A DNA stretch of 64,000 nucleotides, taken from contig JAZGTN010000085.1 of the NCBI GenBank assembly GCA_037783415.1, positions 2,971,501-3,035,500 of the forward strand. Direction: 5' to 3'. This DNA is from Leptasterias polaris. Its lineage: Eukaryota; Echinodermata; Asteroidea; Forcipulatida; Asteriidae. Shown here one piece after another: positions 25,101-30,000 of this stretch. Numbering within the stretch: the first letter of the stretch is position 1; every line of letters begins with the position of its first letter. The translations under genes and the position numbers were made by a program. The notes below the pieces were generated by a model. The model worked only from the letters and a program-made list of their open reading frames with translations, did not search any database and was not told the DNA's origin.

Positions 25101-27727
25101 TTAACAGTTACAGAGGTTGGCTACAAAACCTTCATGCAGCCATAGTTTTTTTCATATTTATATTCATAAATATGTTTTTTCATTCATTTTTTTCTTCATT
25201 TCAATCTGCTTATCCAGACAGAGGGGAACAGAATATCTTTTCAATATAATTTAATAGAATGCAATTTATTGTTCCTGGGCAACATGATATGGGCAGATCA
25301 AAAAAACCCTGACATAATGGAGGGGGGAGGGGGAATGCAGAGGCTCTTTTTCTAGTGCAAAAATCTAGAACGATGACTGACTATGCCCTGCAGGACTGTT
25401 GAATTCAACCTAGTGTGCTACAATGGTAGTAATCATAAAAGTTTAATAAAAAAAAGTCTTTGTCAAAGGCTAGCCTGGTAACCTTTAAGGAAAAGGTTTT
25501 GAATTATCATTATTATTGGTAGTATCATTATTTATTTCTGATAATGAAACCAAGGATGCCTCATAAGTGAACTTAATCACTGTAGCTCATAAGCCTGAGG
25601 AATCCTGTATATAAGGGTGCTTGCTATGTGAGCCGGAAACACCCCTACTCCTCCACACTATTAAAGTATTATGGGTTCTTTAGCGTGCACTACTAATCCT
25701 AGAACACGGTTTGAGCACATTACGCCACTTCTGATTGACCTCCATTGGCTCCCACTGAGTTATCGCATTGTTTTTAAAAATCTTTTAATGGTTTACAAGT
25801 CGCTCAATGGAGTGTCTCCTAGTTACCTGGCTAGCCATTTACATTATGGAACACATTTGCGAGCGTTACGGTCTGTTACTAATGAACTTTTAGTTCAACC
25901 TAGATCTTCCTCAAAAACCTATGGGGACAGAGCGTTTTCCATATATGCACCAAGACTTTGGAATAGTTTACCTTTATCCTTGAGAAAATCTAGCTCCACT
26001 GACAGTTTTAAACGAGATCTTAAGACCCATCTTTTTAAGAAATTTATCGATAGCTATTCGCTTTGCTTGTAAATAATTGTATCTTTCTTAATCTGTAGTT
26101 TTATCTATAGTTAATATTTTTAACTTTTAACCAGTGTCATCTGTCCATATTTATCTTTTATCTAGTGTGTATTGGATTTTTTCTTTTTAAACCAAGCTCC
26201 ATGGTTAGTTTTAAATGGGGCCTATGACCCACCTAATGTAATTTAATTTTTTATCTAATTGTTTTTTGTTTTTTTTCCTTGTAAAATGTTTATCTGTTAT
26301 TCATTGTAAGTGTATTATTGTAATTGCTTGTTCATTTTATTTCTAATTTTGGCCTATTGGTTTATTTGTAAAGCGCCATGAGCATAGGATATGTGCGCTA
26401 TAGAAATACAGTTTATTATTATTATTATTATTACCTACGGCTTTATACATCCCATCCAAAGGACTAAAAATTATGGACAAATAATTTATTAGGCATTTGT
26501 AAACCAAGTACCAGAGGGCCTTACACTATTTGTTGGGCTATAAGCATCCCTGCAACTATGTATCACAACAACCAAATGCGCAGCAAGTTGCTTATCATTC
26601 AAATCAACAATCTCTACTCTCACAGGAACTTGTGGGTGATGAGAAGCAATTATACTAATCCAGGGGCACAATTGGCTTGACAAGGATTCGAACCCACATT
26701 CTGATAACTCAGATGCTTGAACCTGAGGCTGCCTCGGTCACTATAGGCAGCAATTTTCTACTTTTCTTGTGTTACCCAGGAGAACATTTGGCTTAACCAG
26801 GATTCAAACCCACAATCTGATGACTCAGAAGGCAGAACTTAGGGCTGTCTCAGTCACTGTGTGCTACAATCATGCTTTTCTTGTCTCAACAAGGAGCACA
26901 ATTGGCTTGACCAGGGTTCGAATTCACAATCTGTTGCCTCAGTCGACAGAAGTGGCTGTCTCAGTCACTGTGTGCTACAGTTATGTTTTTCTTGTTTCAC
27001 CAAGGAGCACAATTTCCTTGACCCGGGTTCGAACCCTCAATCTGATGACTCAGAAGGCAGAACTTAGGGCTGTCATGGTCACAGTGTTCGCTACAGTTAT
27101 GCTTTTCTTGTCTCACCAAGGAGCTCAACTGGCTTGACCAGGGTTTGAACACACAATCTGATGCCTCAGAAGGCAGAACTTAGTAGGGCTGTCTCAGTCA
27201 CTGTGTGCTACAGTTATGTTTTTCTTGCTCGCCAAGACCAGGGTTCGAACCCACAACCTGATGACTCAGATGGTAGAACTCTAGTCTATCTCAGTCACTG
27301 TATGCTACAACTATGTATTTCTTGTCTCACTAAGGAGCACAACAGGCTTGACCAGGGTTAGTACCCACAATCTGATGACTCAGAAGGCAGAACTCTAGGC
27401 TGTCTCAGTCACTGTGTGCTACAATTATGCTTTTCTTGTCTCGCCAAGACCAGGGTTCGAACCCACAATCGGATGCCTCAGATGGTAGAAATCTAGGCTG
27501 TCTCGGTCACTATGTGCTACAACTATGTTTTTCTTGTCTCACTAAGAAGCACAATTGGCTTGACCAGGGTTCGAACCCACAACTTGATATCTCACTATAT
27601 GCTACTCATGTAATACATTGTGTATGTGTTGTTTTGGATACAGATGACTGGACGCTATGACATGTATGCCAAGTCATTGACTGATGCAGCATCTCTGGAC
27701 TTCAAACCCAACATCATCAAGGAGTAG
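988..27727 (+). CDS. UPB1: Beta-ureidopropionase, spliced gene, 12 exons, 5'-partial
   Basis: The enzyme hydrolyses N-carbamoyl-beta-alanine (and N-carbamoyl-beta-aminoisobutyrate) to the beta-amino acid, CO2 and ammonia, the last step of reductive pyrimidine breakdown; it is a cytosolic oligomer of the nitrilase (CN-hydrolase) family. Joined exons: 988-1159, 2641-2728, 3846-3940, 5562-5646, 6708-6784, 7454-7508, 8273-8387, 10736-10817, 12416-12458, 17085-17152, 24373-24459, 27644-27727. All internal junctions are AG/GT and the phases agree, giving 349 residues plus stop. The catalytic triad is visible: Glu in ILERDS (5604-5606), Lys in RKNHIPR (6749-6751), Cys in NICFGRHHP (8293-8295). The human protein is 384 residues, so roughly the first 35-40 residues (first exon) are outside the window. 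Introns range from about 0.67 to 7.2 kb and are repeat-rich. Identification comes from recognising the family over its whole length; no search was run. Confidence 0.95.
1325..1595. mobile_element. Foldback element with 95-bp inverted arms
   Basis: Arms at 1325-1419 and 1501-1595 are reverse complements with about one mismatch, around an 81-base spacer. The outer ends read TATA, compatible with a TA target-site duplication. It has no coding capacity, so it is a non-autonomous foldback or MITE-like element in a UPB1 intron. High arm identity suggests recent insertion or gene conversion between arms. Confidence 0.85.
1828..1985 (+). repeat. Interspersed repeat R155, copy 1
   Basis: About 155-bp repeat starting TTTCATCTTTGAGAGGGCA and containing GAGGTCATGACCTCTGTGGCC. 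Three same-orientation copies lie in UPB1 introns: here, 11620-11767 and 17443-17598. No coding capacity; family not recognised. Confidence 0.8.
2230..2455 (+). repeat. Interspersed repeat, copy 1 of an inverted pair
   Basis: The segment from TTGTGAAGCCAA through CACACAATCGGGTAGG to CTAGAGGTGGAAGG recurs in reverse complement at 17640-17815. Family unknown, non-coding. Confidence 0.75.
2641..2728 (+). CDS. UPB1: UPB1 exon b
   Basis: Acceptor AG at 2639-2640, donor GT at 2729-2730, ending in phase 1. Encodes the helix and strand with [10 protein letters not shown], a conserved part of the family. Confidence 0.93.
2985..3060 (+). repeat. tRNA-headed SINE fragment
   Basis: Contains a B-box-like GGTTCAAATCC inside GTGGGTTCAAATCCCACC, a T-arm-like hairpin, with tRNA-like context. 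Only the head is recognisable. Confidence 0.45.
3205..3440 (+). repeat. Interspersed repeat R230, copy 1
   Basis: Shares a long diverged match with 7170-7395: GTGCATTCTGCT, GATGATACCCATGCCTACAT, AGTAGGTGGC, AGTGTAGCCCTCACCTTG and GGCCTTGTGATGTTAGGC in the same order. No coding capacity. Confidence 0.8.
3846..3940 (+). CDS. UPB1: UPB1 exon c
   Basis: Acceptor AG at 3844-3845, donor GT at 3941-3942, phase 0 end. Encodes [13 protein letters not shown] and [11 protein letters not shown]. The codon across the b/c junction reads CCT (Pro) where the human protein has Thr; the splice site could be misplaced by a few bases. Confidence 0.92.
4018..4115 (+). repeat. SINE type 1 head, truncated
   Basis: tRNA-like head with AAGCTCTGGTGTTT and the B-box-like GGTTTGAATCC; it resembles the heads at 10118, 18078 and 5440 (minus). 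The body is missing; the adjacent sequence is a MITE. Confidence 0.6.
4117..5075 (+). mobile_element. MITE family A copy, interrupted by another element
   Basis: Homologous to 22545-22850 and, in reverse, 29700-30000: shared pieces include ATTGGTAAGATCGAAAA, AATGTTCACAGA, GAGAAATGAGTAAA and CACAGGTTTGTTATTTCATG. The two halves (to 4364 and from 5010) are split by the TIR element at 4365-5009. Confidence 0.75.
4365..5009. mobile_element. 645-bp TIR DNA transposon nested in a MITE
   Basis: Perfect 29-bp terminal inverted repeats (4365-4393 and 4981-5009) begin CGTCGCGCGTACC. They are flanked by AATT on both sides (4361-4364, 5010-5013), read as a 4-bp target-site duplication. There is no transposase, so the element is non-autonomous. 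Inside, the motif CACAAAGTGACCTA recurs three times (near 4557, 4682 and 4767), a possible transposase-binding repeat. Superfamily not assigned. Confidence 0.9.
5125..5440 (-). repeat. SINE type 1, minus strand, with a short plus-strand piece
   Basis: Read on the minus strand, the tRNA-like head (B box GGTTCGAGTCCC, near 5360) is followed by a body with AGTGCAC and a CCGGTGTTCCTGG region. The left end (5125-5160) instead carries the body motif in plus orientation, so the insertion is composite. Confidence 0.7.
5562..5646 (+). CDS. UPB1: UPB1 exon d (catalytic Glu)
   Basis: Acceptor AG at 5560-5561, donor GT at 5647-5648, phase 1 end. Encodes [12 protein letters not shown]; the Glu of LERD (5604-5606) is the general base of the nitrilase triad. 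The 24-bp minisatellite starts about 65 bases downstream in the next intron. Confidence 0.94.
5707..6499. repeat. 24-bp minisatellite in UPB1 intron d/e
   Basis: About 32 units of consensus TTTTGGAGATGATATGTCAT plus a variable ATAG/ATGG/GACAG end. Unit length is a multiple of three and lacks stops in several frames, so it makes long chance ORFs on both strands: 247 aa on plus (8-residue repeat ELICHMVL) and 280 aa on minus (YHLQNYMT type). Two 21-bp short units 165 bp apart (6119, 6284) mark an internal duplication. The array ends in a perfect 20-bp palindrome (6480-6499). Confidence 0.95.
6708..6784 (+). CDS. UPB1: UPB1 exon e (catalytic Lys)
   Basis: Acceptor AG at 6706-6707, donor GT at 6785-6786. 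Encodes [20 protein letters not shown] then VGDFNE; Lys at 6749-6751 is the catalytic lysine. Confidence 0.94.
6846..7150 (+). repeat. 104-bp tandem repeat, about 3 copies
   Basis: CAACACCAT recurs at 6882, 6986 and 7090 with period 104; the units share AAACTGTTGG, CTCTGATTA, GGTGTGCCTG and CCCATGTAAAGCATGATAAG. Lies in intron e/f, non-coding. Confidence 0.9.
7170..7395 (+). repeat. Interspersed repeat R230, copy 2
   Basis: Diverged copy of 3205-3440 in the same orientation, ending GGCCTTGTGATGTTAGGC just before exon f. Confidence 0.8.
7454..7508 (+). CDS. UPB1: UPB1 exon f
   Basis: Acceptor AG at 7452-7453, donor GT at 7509-7510, phase 1 end. Encodes [18 protein letters not shown], matching the family's STYYMEGN segment. 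Confidence 0.92.
7845..7970 (-). repeat. tRNA-like SINE fragment, minus strand
   Basis: On the minus strand it reads GTGGGTTCGAATCCCACCC, a strong B box in a T-arm-like hairpin, with an upstream A-box-like stretch. No further family assignment. Confidence 0.5.
7995..8160 (+). repeat. Interspersed repeat, inverted relative to 22940-23170
   Basis: TCAAAACCACAGTGAATGAG and GTCAGACAGTAGGAGGGTT recur as the reverse complement near 22949-23010. Non-coding, in intron f/g. Confidence 0.65.
8273..8387 (+). CDS. UPB1: UPB1 exon g (catalytic Cys)
   Basis: Acceptor AG at 8271-8272, donor GT at 8388-8389, phase 2 end. Encodes [16 protein letters not shown] and [15 protein letters not shown]. Cys at 8293-8295 is the nucleophile. 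Human has Tyr where this copy has Phe just after the Cys. Confidence 0.94.
8437..8607. mobile_element. Small MITE with 14-bp TIRs
   Basis: Left end TTCGTAGAGCTGCT and right end AGCAGCTCTATGAA are inverted repeats with one mismatch. The interior holds two AAGCA/TGCTT-type inverted stretches and GGCTGGTAACCTTATTCTGG. Non-autonomous, 171 bp, in intron g/h. Confidence 0.8.
8840..8935 (+). repeat. SINE type 1 head fragment
   Basis: Contains TGGCTGAGTTAGC (A-box-like) and AAGCTCTGGTGTATCTGATC followed by GTGTGGGTTC, as in the type 1 SINE heads, but the B box is broken. Confidence 0.55.
8972..9130 (+). CDS. 52-residue coding-like ORF, unrecognised
   Basis: ATG at 8972 to TAA at 9128-9130 inside intron g/h. 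The composition looks like real protein ([18 protein letters not shown], then [20 protein letters not shown]) rather than repeat translation. A donor-like CGG/GTAAAA lies at 9118-9119. It is not part of UPB1, since exons g and h join in phase without it. It could be an exon fragment carried in by a transposon, a pseudogene piece, or a chance ORF. I do not recognise the family. Confidence 0.3.
   Translation: MRIKYSSNYYWDKKLDIGDILLVGKSDAEKSIRKMSWRSFEKLPYYHKRVKH
9590..9935 (-). repeat. SINE type 2, minus strand, copy 1
   Basis: On the minus strand the tRNA-like head contains GCTCAGTTGGTAGAGCGAC (A box) and a B-box-like GGTTGCAAGTTCAAGTCCC. The body shares TCAGAAGCCATTCAACC, ACAACCTGGGAAGC and AGAGGGATCACCTT with 24598-24895. 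About 9520-9605 and 9893-9985 are also direct repeats of each other. Confidence 0.75.
10115..10690 (+). repeat. SINE type 1, plus strand, with internal tandem expansion
   Basis: tRNA-like head with B box GGTTCGAGTCCC (near 10199), then CACTTGTGTCCTTAAG, AAAAGAACCCAGTGCACTCG, and a tail ending in ATT repeats (10667-10684). Within the body a 49-bp segment is repeated four times (10379-10579). Confidence 0.85.
10379..10579 (+). repeat. 49-bp tandem repeat inside a SINE
   Basis: TGCGACACTT recurs at 10381, 10437, 10486 and 10535; the last two intervals are exactly 49 bp and the first is 56 bp. Each unit carries GGTCTCATACTTCAAAATG or a close variant. The matching body segment at about 18375-18410 is single copy. 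Confidence 0.93.
10736..10817 (+). CDS. UPB1: UPB1 exon h
   Basis: Acceptor AG at 10734-10735, donor GT at 10818-10819, phase 0 end. Encodes [18 protein letters not shown] and the following AINRVGT, the conserved helix after the active-site strand. Confidence 0.93.
11620..11767 (+). repeat. Interspersed repeat R155, copy 2
   Basis: Starts TTTCATTTTTGAGAGGACA and matches 1828-1985 and 17443-17598 through CTATGGGAAACT and GCCTTTGTGTAATTTTAGGCC. Confidence 0.8.
11945..12345 (+). mobile_element. MITE family B, copy 1
   Basis: Starts TTTAAAGGGAAGATAAACG and ends near CCAAATGTATACTTTGCC. It shares AGCAGCTTTTGATAGTATAAA, TTTCTGTCAGAAACGCTTC and AAATTTTCACAGGTTAG with copies at 19225-19625 (minus) and 21655-22042 (plus). 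Ends are CTTTAAAG-type inverted repeats. Confidence 0.8.
12416..12458 (+). CDS. UPB1: UPB1 exon i (43-bp microexon)
   Basis: Acceptor AG at 12414-12415, donor GT at 12459-12460, phase 1 end. Encodes [14 protein letters not shown], matching the human [12 protein letters not shown]. It is easily missed because it is so short and lies between two long repeat-filled introns. Confidence 0.9.
12459..13110. other. Intron sequence, mostly unassigned
   Basis: No gene seen. From about 12890 the sequence (CCTCTAATCTGATTGGTTAA, then TGACGTCA near 12965) looks like part of an inverted copy of the element 5' region described at 13110-13290. Confidence 0.4.
13110..13290. repeat. Palindrome at the LINE 5' end
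   Basis: Inner arms 13145-13198 and 13212-13265 are near-perfect reverse complements around a 13-base loop. Outer arms 13121-13136 and 13270-13285 continue the symmetry (AGAAATATTGACTGCT, perfect). The left side has a TATATAAAAG box. Either a native hairpin or a head-to-head inversion of the LINE 5' region. Confidence 0.9.
13336..13806 (+). pseudogene. LINE N-terminal region with 2A-like motif
   Basis: From ATG 13336 the product opens with a hydrophobic leader ([18 protein letters not shown]) that looks like a signal sequence, then GDIHPNPGP at 13519-13545, then a basic stretch ([14 protein letters not shown]). The D-I-x-x-NPGP pattern matches 2A-like ribosome-skipping peptides known from some APE-type non-LTR elements, although His replaces the usual Glu. 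The frame ends at 13804-13806. A short stretch from 13803 (MNVRSVRNK), typical of an endonuclease start, is in a different frame. Confidence 0.75.
13858..14883 (+). pseudogene. LINE apurinic-like endonuclease domain
   Basis: Motifs in order: TETWL (catalytic Glu), [36 protein letters not shown] and LISDHFPV, all typical of the APE endonuclease of non-LTR elements that nicks target DNA for target-primed reverse transcription. The domain is nearly whole here. The frame is lost around 14780-14880, before the RT. Confidence 0.88.
14880..16704 (+). pseudogene. LINE reverse transcriptase, several frameshifts
   Basis: Pieces in successive frames: 14880-15392 ([31 protein letters not shown]), 15358-15660 ([26 protein letters not shown]), 15608-15811 ([14 protein letters not shown]), then a frame with the catalytic YADD at 15801-15812 running to 16298, and 16228-16704 ([38 protein letters not shown]). 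RT signature motifs remain but no continuous enzyme can be read. Confidence 0.88.
17085..17152 (+). CDS. UPB1: UPB1 exon j
   Basis: Acceptor AG at 17083-17084, donor GT at 17153-17154, phase 0 end. Encodes [19 protein letters not shown] and RTR, aligning to the human [17 protein letters not shown]. Confidence 0.93.
17443..17598 (+). repeat. Interspersed repeat R155, copy 3
   Basis: TTTCATCTTTGAGAGGGCA through GAGGTCATGACCTCTGTGGCC; closest to copy 1. Confidence 0.8.
17640..17815 (-). repeat. Interspersed repeat, copy 2 (inverted)
   Basis: Reverse complement of 2230-2455: CCTTCCACCTCTAGGA, CGTGTGGGTTTTTCCTGGAA and CTTGGCTTCACAA match in order. Confidence 0.75.
18078..18475 (+). repeat. SINE type 1, most complete copy
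   Basis: tRNA-like head TGGCCGAGTTGTCAAGCC (A box) and GGTTCGAGTCCC (B box, near 18154), body with CACTTGTGTCCTTAAGCAAG and AAAAGAACCCAGTTACAC, and tail GCGCTTTGAGAGGC typical of SINEs that share a LINE 3' end. It sits in UPB1 intron j/k. Confidence 0.85.
18476..19224. other. Intron sequence, nothing recognised
   Basis: AT-rich intron j/k sequence. Short ORFs on both strands (for example around 18573-18854) have no recognisable domain and look like chance. Confidence 0.4.
19225..19625 (-). mobile_element. MITE family B, copy 2 (minus)
   Basis: Reverse complement of 11945-12345. Both ends carry CCTTTAAAGG-like sequence. The interior has a strong local hairpin: GAGAAGCGTTTCTGACAGAA followed by its near complement (19415-19447). 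Confidence 0.82.
19626..20930. other. Intron sequence, nothing recognised
   Basis: AT-rich, with a short TTTTTATTATTTTTATT tract (about 20078-20105). ORFs here (for example 19702-20004, 20386-20748 minus) show no family signature. Confidence 0.4.
20937..21290 (+). repeat. Degenerate telomere-like TTAGGG tract
   Basis: About 350 bp of TTAGGG units mixed with variants (CTAGGG, TCAGGG, GTCAGAG, AGGGCAAGGG). The tract keeps the G-rich strand on plus throughout. It is interstitial: UPB1 exons flank it on both sides. Confidence 0.93.
21367..21495. repeat. 30-bp tandem repeat, 4 copies
   Basis: Four near-identical 30-bp units starting AATTGGAAATTCAACATCTA and ending TTAAACCAG, with no mismatch seen between full units. 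Recent local amplification close to the telomere-like tract. Confidence 0.95.
21655..22042 (+). mobile_element. MITE family B, copy 3
   Basis: Starts CTTAAAGGGAAAATATAC and ends GGTATACCTTTAAAG, with AGCAGCTTTTCATAGTATAAA and TTTTCACAGGTTAGCTTTAG inside. Same orientation as copy 1. Confidence 0.8.
22310..22445. repeat. Diverged 130-bp repeat, copy 1
   Basis: TTCATTCATTTTCCTGGCATCGC and the following ATTAATAAAATATCTACAAA resemble the units at 23205-23470. Weak similarity. Confidence 0.4.
22545..22850 (+). mobile_element. MITE family A, uninterrupted copy
   Basis: Shows the empty structure of the MITE that is split at 4364/5010: ATTGGTAAGATTGAAAA, GAGAAATGAGTAAA, GAGATTGAGCTTAAA, CAGGTTTGTTATTTCATG, ending TTGACAATTACCAAT. 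It serves as the pre-insertion comparison for the 4365-5009 element. Confidence 0.8.
22940..23170 (-). repeat. Interspersed repeat, inverted copy of 7995-8160
   Basis: AACCCTTCTACTGTCTGACC and CACTGTGGTTTTGAATGG are the reverse complement of the 7995-8160 sequence with a few differences. Confidence 0.65.
23205..23470. repeat. About 132-bp direct repeat, 2 diverged copies
   Basis: GCATTGACCAGTTATGCTATT near 23214 recurs as GCATTGACCAATTATGCTATT near 23346; each is followed by a CATCTTGCAT/GATCTTGCAT stretch and ATCTAAAAATA. Confidence 0.6.
24020..24229 (-). pseudogene. Possible mariner-like transposase N-terminal fragment
   Basis: A minus-strand ORF contains [16 protein letters not shown] and [13 protein letters not shown]. 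The spacing resembles the linker between the two helix-turn-helix motifs of mariner/FLJ37770-type proteins (SGRP...ENIA...V..DRR.T). The catalytic domain is absent. This is a pattern match only; chance is possible. Confidence 0.35.
24373..24459 (+). CDS. UPB1: UPB1 exon k
   Basis: Acceptor AG at 24371-24372, donor GT at 24460-24461, 29 complete codons. Encodes [18 protein letters not shown] and a helix ending WSFQ, as in the human GLSRSRDGLLVAKLDLNL. Confidence 0.93.
24598..24895 (-). repeat. SINE type 2, minus strand, copy 2
   Basis: On the minus strand the head contains GCTCAGTTAGTAGAGTGCC (A box) and a B-box-like AGGTTTAAATCCC; the body matches 9590-9935 (AGAAGCCATTCAACC, ACAACCTGGGAAGC, AGAGGGATCACCTT). 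It is interrupted by a run of 14 G (24717-24730). Confidence 0.75.
25671..26434 (+). pseudogene. 5'-truncated L2-like LINE, RT C-terminal domain and 3' tail
   Basis: ORF 25671-26072 carries [51 protein letters not shown] and [12 protein letters not shown], the typical C-terminal end of CR1/L2-type RTs. The 3' region ends GCGCTATAGAAATACAGTTT followed by ATT repeats (about 26412-26432). Truncated at the 5' side, as usual for LINE insertions; the C-terminal frame is intact, so fairly young. Confidence 0.88.
26640..27600. repeat. Tandem array of about 9 units with tRNA-like B boxes
   Basis: GACCAGGGTTCGAACCC-type cores recur at intervals of about 99-116 bp (near 26904, 27016, 27132, 27236, 27350, 27449, 27562, plus two diverged units before). 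Each unit also has TGATGACTCAGAAGG, CTGTCTCAGTCACTGTG and TATGTTTTTCTTGTCTC. GGTTCGAACC is a B-box match on both strands. Two units (about 27.24, 27.45 kb) lack some 14 bp. Ends just before the last UPB1 exon. Confidence 0.9.
27644..27727 (+). CDS. UPB1: UPB1 last coding exon
   Basis: Acceptor AG at 27642-27643. Encodes [17 protein letters not shown] and ends NIIKE followed by TAG (27725-27727), matching the human C terminus IVKE. Candidate poly(A) signals downstream are ATTAAA near 27885 and AATAAA at 28291-28296; neither is proven. Confidence 0.94.
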   Translation: MTGRYDMYAKSLTDAASLDFKPNIIKE

Positions 27728-28532
27728 AAAAGATTCGCCTTCCATCAAATAAGAGACTTTGGATCTCTAGGAGGCAGCAAACACCATGTAATAATCCAAT
27801 ATTTGCATAATTCTGAGCGTGTGCACTCTTCCAAGAAGAATGGATTCACCTGGTAAGTCTGCCGCCACATAGCATCCACAAAACATTAAAAAATTAAGCA
27901 ATCTGAGTCACTTAAAATATATTAAGTTGTCAATGAGCAAGTTCAGGTGATAACCTTATTAGTCAATTTGTCGTTTAATCTGTGTTTCACTCGAACGCGT
28001 TTGGTCGATTGATTTGGCAAATATAGCGATCAACATGGCGACGACGCATCGAAGAGAGAACAATTTCTTGGCATGGGGAGAGGCTACCAGTCTTAGAAGT
28101 GACCAATTCAAGTTTAAATGTTTAGTCATTTTATTGTGCCTTGCACTATCTGATTTGGGAAAAATCCTACCTCAAAAATCTCAAGGTATTGGGAGGGGGC
28201 AGGTGTAGAGCTTGTGTCAATCAGGTATTTACTGAATTACATGAATTGTAATATATATATCTTTTAAAGCCAATCTTCTCATTTGTTTGTAATAAAAACC
28301 AATCATGATAGACAATGTATTTTTGAGATTTTGTCACTCGGAGAACTAGGCCTATAAAATTAGTAACTTTATATAGTGAATGAAATACAAAACTATTTTT
28401 TGAGCAATCCGTTTGTAGTTATCCATAAGTCACAGTATTGGTCAATAATAAAAACAAGGAGCTGGATTTTAATCAGTATTTATTGTCTGACATTTTTAAA
28501 AATCAATTCTTTTCATGCATCTTACCGAGTAA

Positions 28533-28595
28533 CCTAACCCTAACCCTAACCCTAACCCTAACCCTAACCCTAACCCTAACCCTAACCCTAACCCT
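28533..28595 (-). repeat. Perfect telomeric CCCTAA block
   Basis: About 10.5 uninterrupted CCCTAA units (63 bp), C-rich on plus, thus opposite in orientation to the TTAGGG tract at 20937-21290. Located about 0.8 kb after the UPB1 stop codon. The purity contrasts with the decayed first tract. Confidence 0.97.
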
Positions 28596-28624
28596 TTACC
28601 CCCCTTTAAATTTAAGCATCTTTA

Positions 28625-29195
28625 GATTGTACCTTGTATATTTTGTCTTGTAACTAGTACCTCTTTGTACCTTGTACCATGTACCATGTACCTTTACCTT
28701 GTATTTGTACCTCTACCTTGTACCCTGTACTTTGTACCTTCTTGTACCTTGTACCTTGTGCATTGTACATGGTATCTTGTATATTGTACCTGCTTGTACC
28801 TTGTTTTATGTATCTTGTACCTTGTAGGTCTACCTTGCAAACGTTAAACCTTTTCCTGGTGCCTTGTTCCAATTTACATTGTTTCCTGTGCCTTATTGTA
28901 CAATGTATTATGTGCCTTGTACCTTGTACCATGTGCCTTGTGCCTTGTGCCTTGTGCCTTGTACCTTATACCTTGTGTTGTGTATCTTGCACCACAGGTC
29001 TACCTTGCATACATTGTATCTTGTACCTTTTGCATTGTACATTTTACCTTGTACCTTGTAGGTCTACCCTGTGTCTTGTGTATTGTACCTTGTGTTTTGT
29101 GTCTTGTACCCTGTAGGTCTACCTTGCATTCAATGTACCTTGTACCTTGTCGTGCCTTGTACCTTGTACCTTTTGCCTTGTACCTTGTATCCAGG
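28625..29195 (+). repeat. Degenerate CCTTGTA 7-bp repeat tract
   Basis: Around 570 bp built of CCTTGTA units and variants (CCTTGTG, CATTGTA). The phrase AGGTCTACCTTGCA or a variant recurs near 28825, 28996, 29059 and 29115, showing superimposed longer duplications. ORFs of 145 aa (+) and 92 aa (-) here are repeat translations. Confidence 0.93.
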
Positions 29196-29199
29196 AAAC

Positions 29200-29695
29200 T
29201 TCCATTCTGACGCATCTAACCTTCTGTCAGATCCAACCAAAACATTTTGAAAATATACATTAAATCACAGTAGTTAAACAAGAAGGATCCACTCTGCTCT
29301 TCACGAGATGTGTTCAAAATAACATTAATAATAACAATGTAAAACAATAAGAAATTAAATAAGCTCTATAGGCCCTATTATTATTTTTATTTTTTAATTG
29401 GATTGTCAATCATTAATACAATAAGTATAGTTCGAGTAGTTAGGCCTACATATAAGAATAATATGTTTTTGGTTATTATTATTATATTTTTTTTTTCATT
29501 TACTGAAATTTATAAAATGTCTTCCAATTAAAAATATACCGTTAAAACTGTTTTCTTTCTGTGAGAATAAAGCCTTATTTGGACGATGTGGTTTGTGACA
29601 TTTCCATGTTTACCAGACATCAAGTCATCGGGTAATTTTTGTTTTCTAACCAGTAGTGTAACATACCTCCAGTGAGTTCACGGACACCAGCGGTC
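29200..29695. other. Intergenic AT-rich sequence
   Basis: No gene, RNA or repeat family recognised beyond short ATTATT tracts. Confidence 0.4.
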
Positions 29696-29699
29696 TTTG

Positions 29700-30000
29700 T
29701 CAAAAACCTGTATCCGCACCAGTATGTGTGACCCAAAATAGAATGAAAAAAACCTGTGAAAATTTAAGCTTAATCAGTCATTGGAGTCACGAGAAAAAAA
29801 TGGGGGAAAAACATATTTATTTTCACTGTTTTCAAATATCAGATTCTTGACCTTCAGGATCAGAACAAATGCTTTTACTCATTTCTTTAAAAAAATACTG
29901 CATTTTAAGCAAAACACATTTCTATGGGAAGTTTTCACCACGATCATCTTTATGTCAAGCTGTGTACAAAGAATCTTACCCATGTTTGTTCCCACACTTA
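29700..30000 (-). mobile_element. MITE family A, minus copy
   Basis: Reverse complement of 22545-22850: AACCTGTGAAAATTTAAGCT, TTTTACTCATTTCTTTAAA and GTACAAAGAATCTTACCCAT correspond in order. Confidence 0.7.

Noticed and set aside
20937..28595. A real chromosome end
   Set aside because: Both telomere-like blocks have long unique sequence and gene exons on either side.
28654..29215. ORFs of 60-145 aa rich in Cys, Leu, Val, Pro
   Set aside because: Translation of the CCTTGTA tract in several frames.
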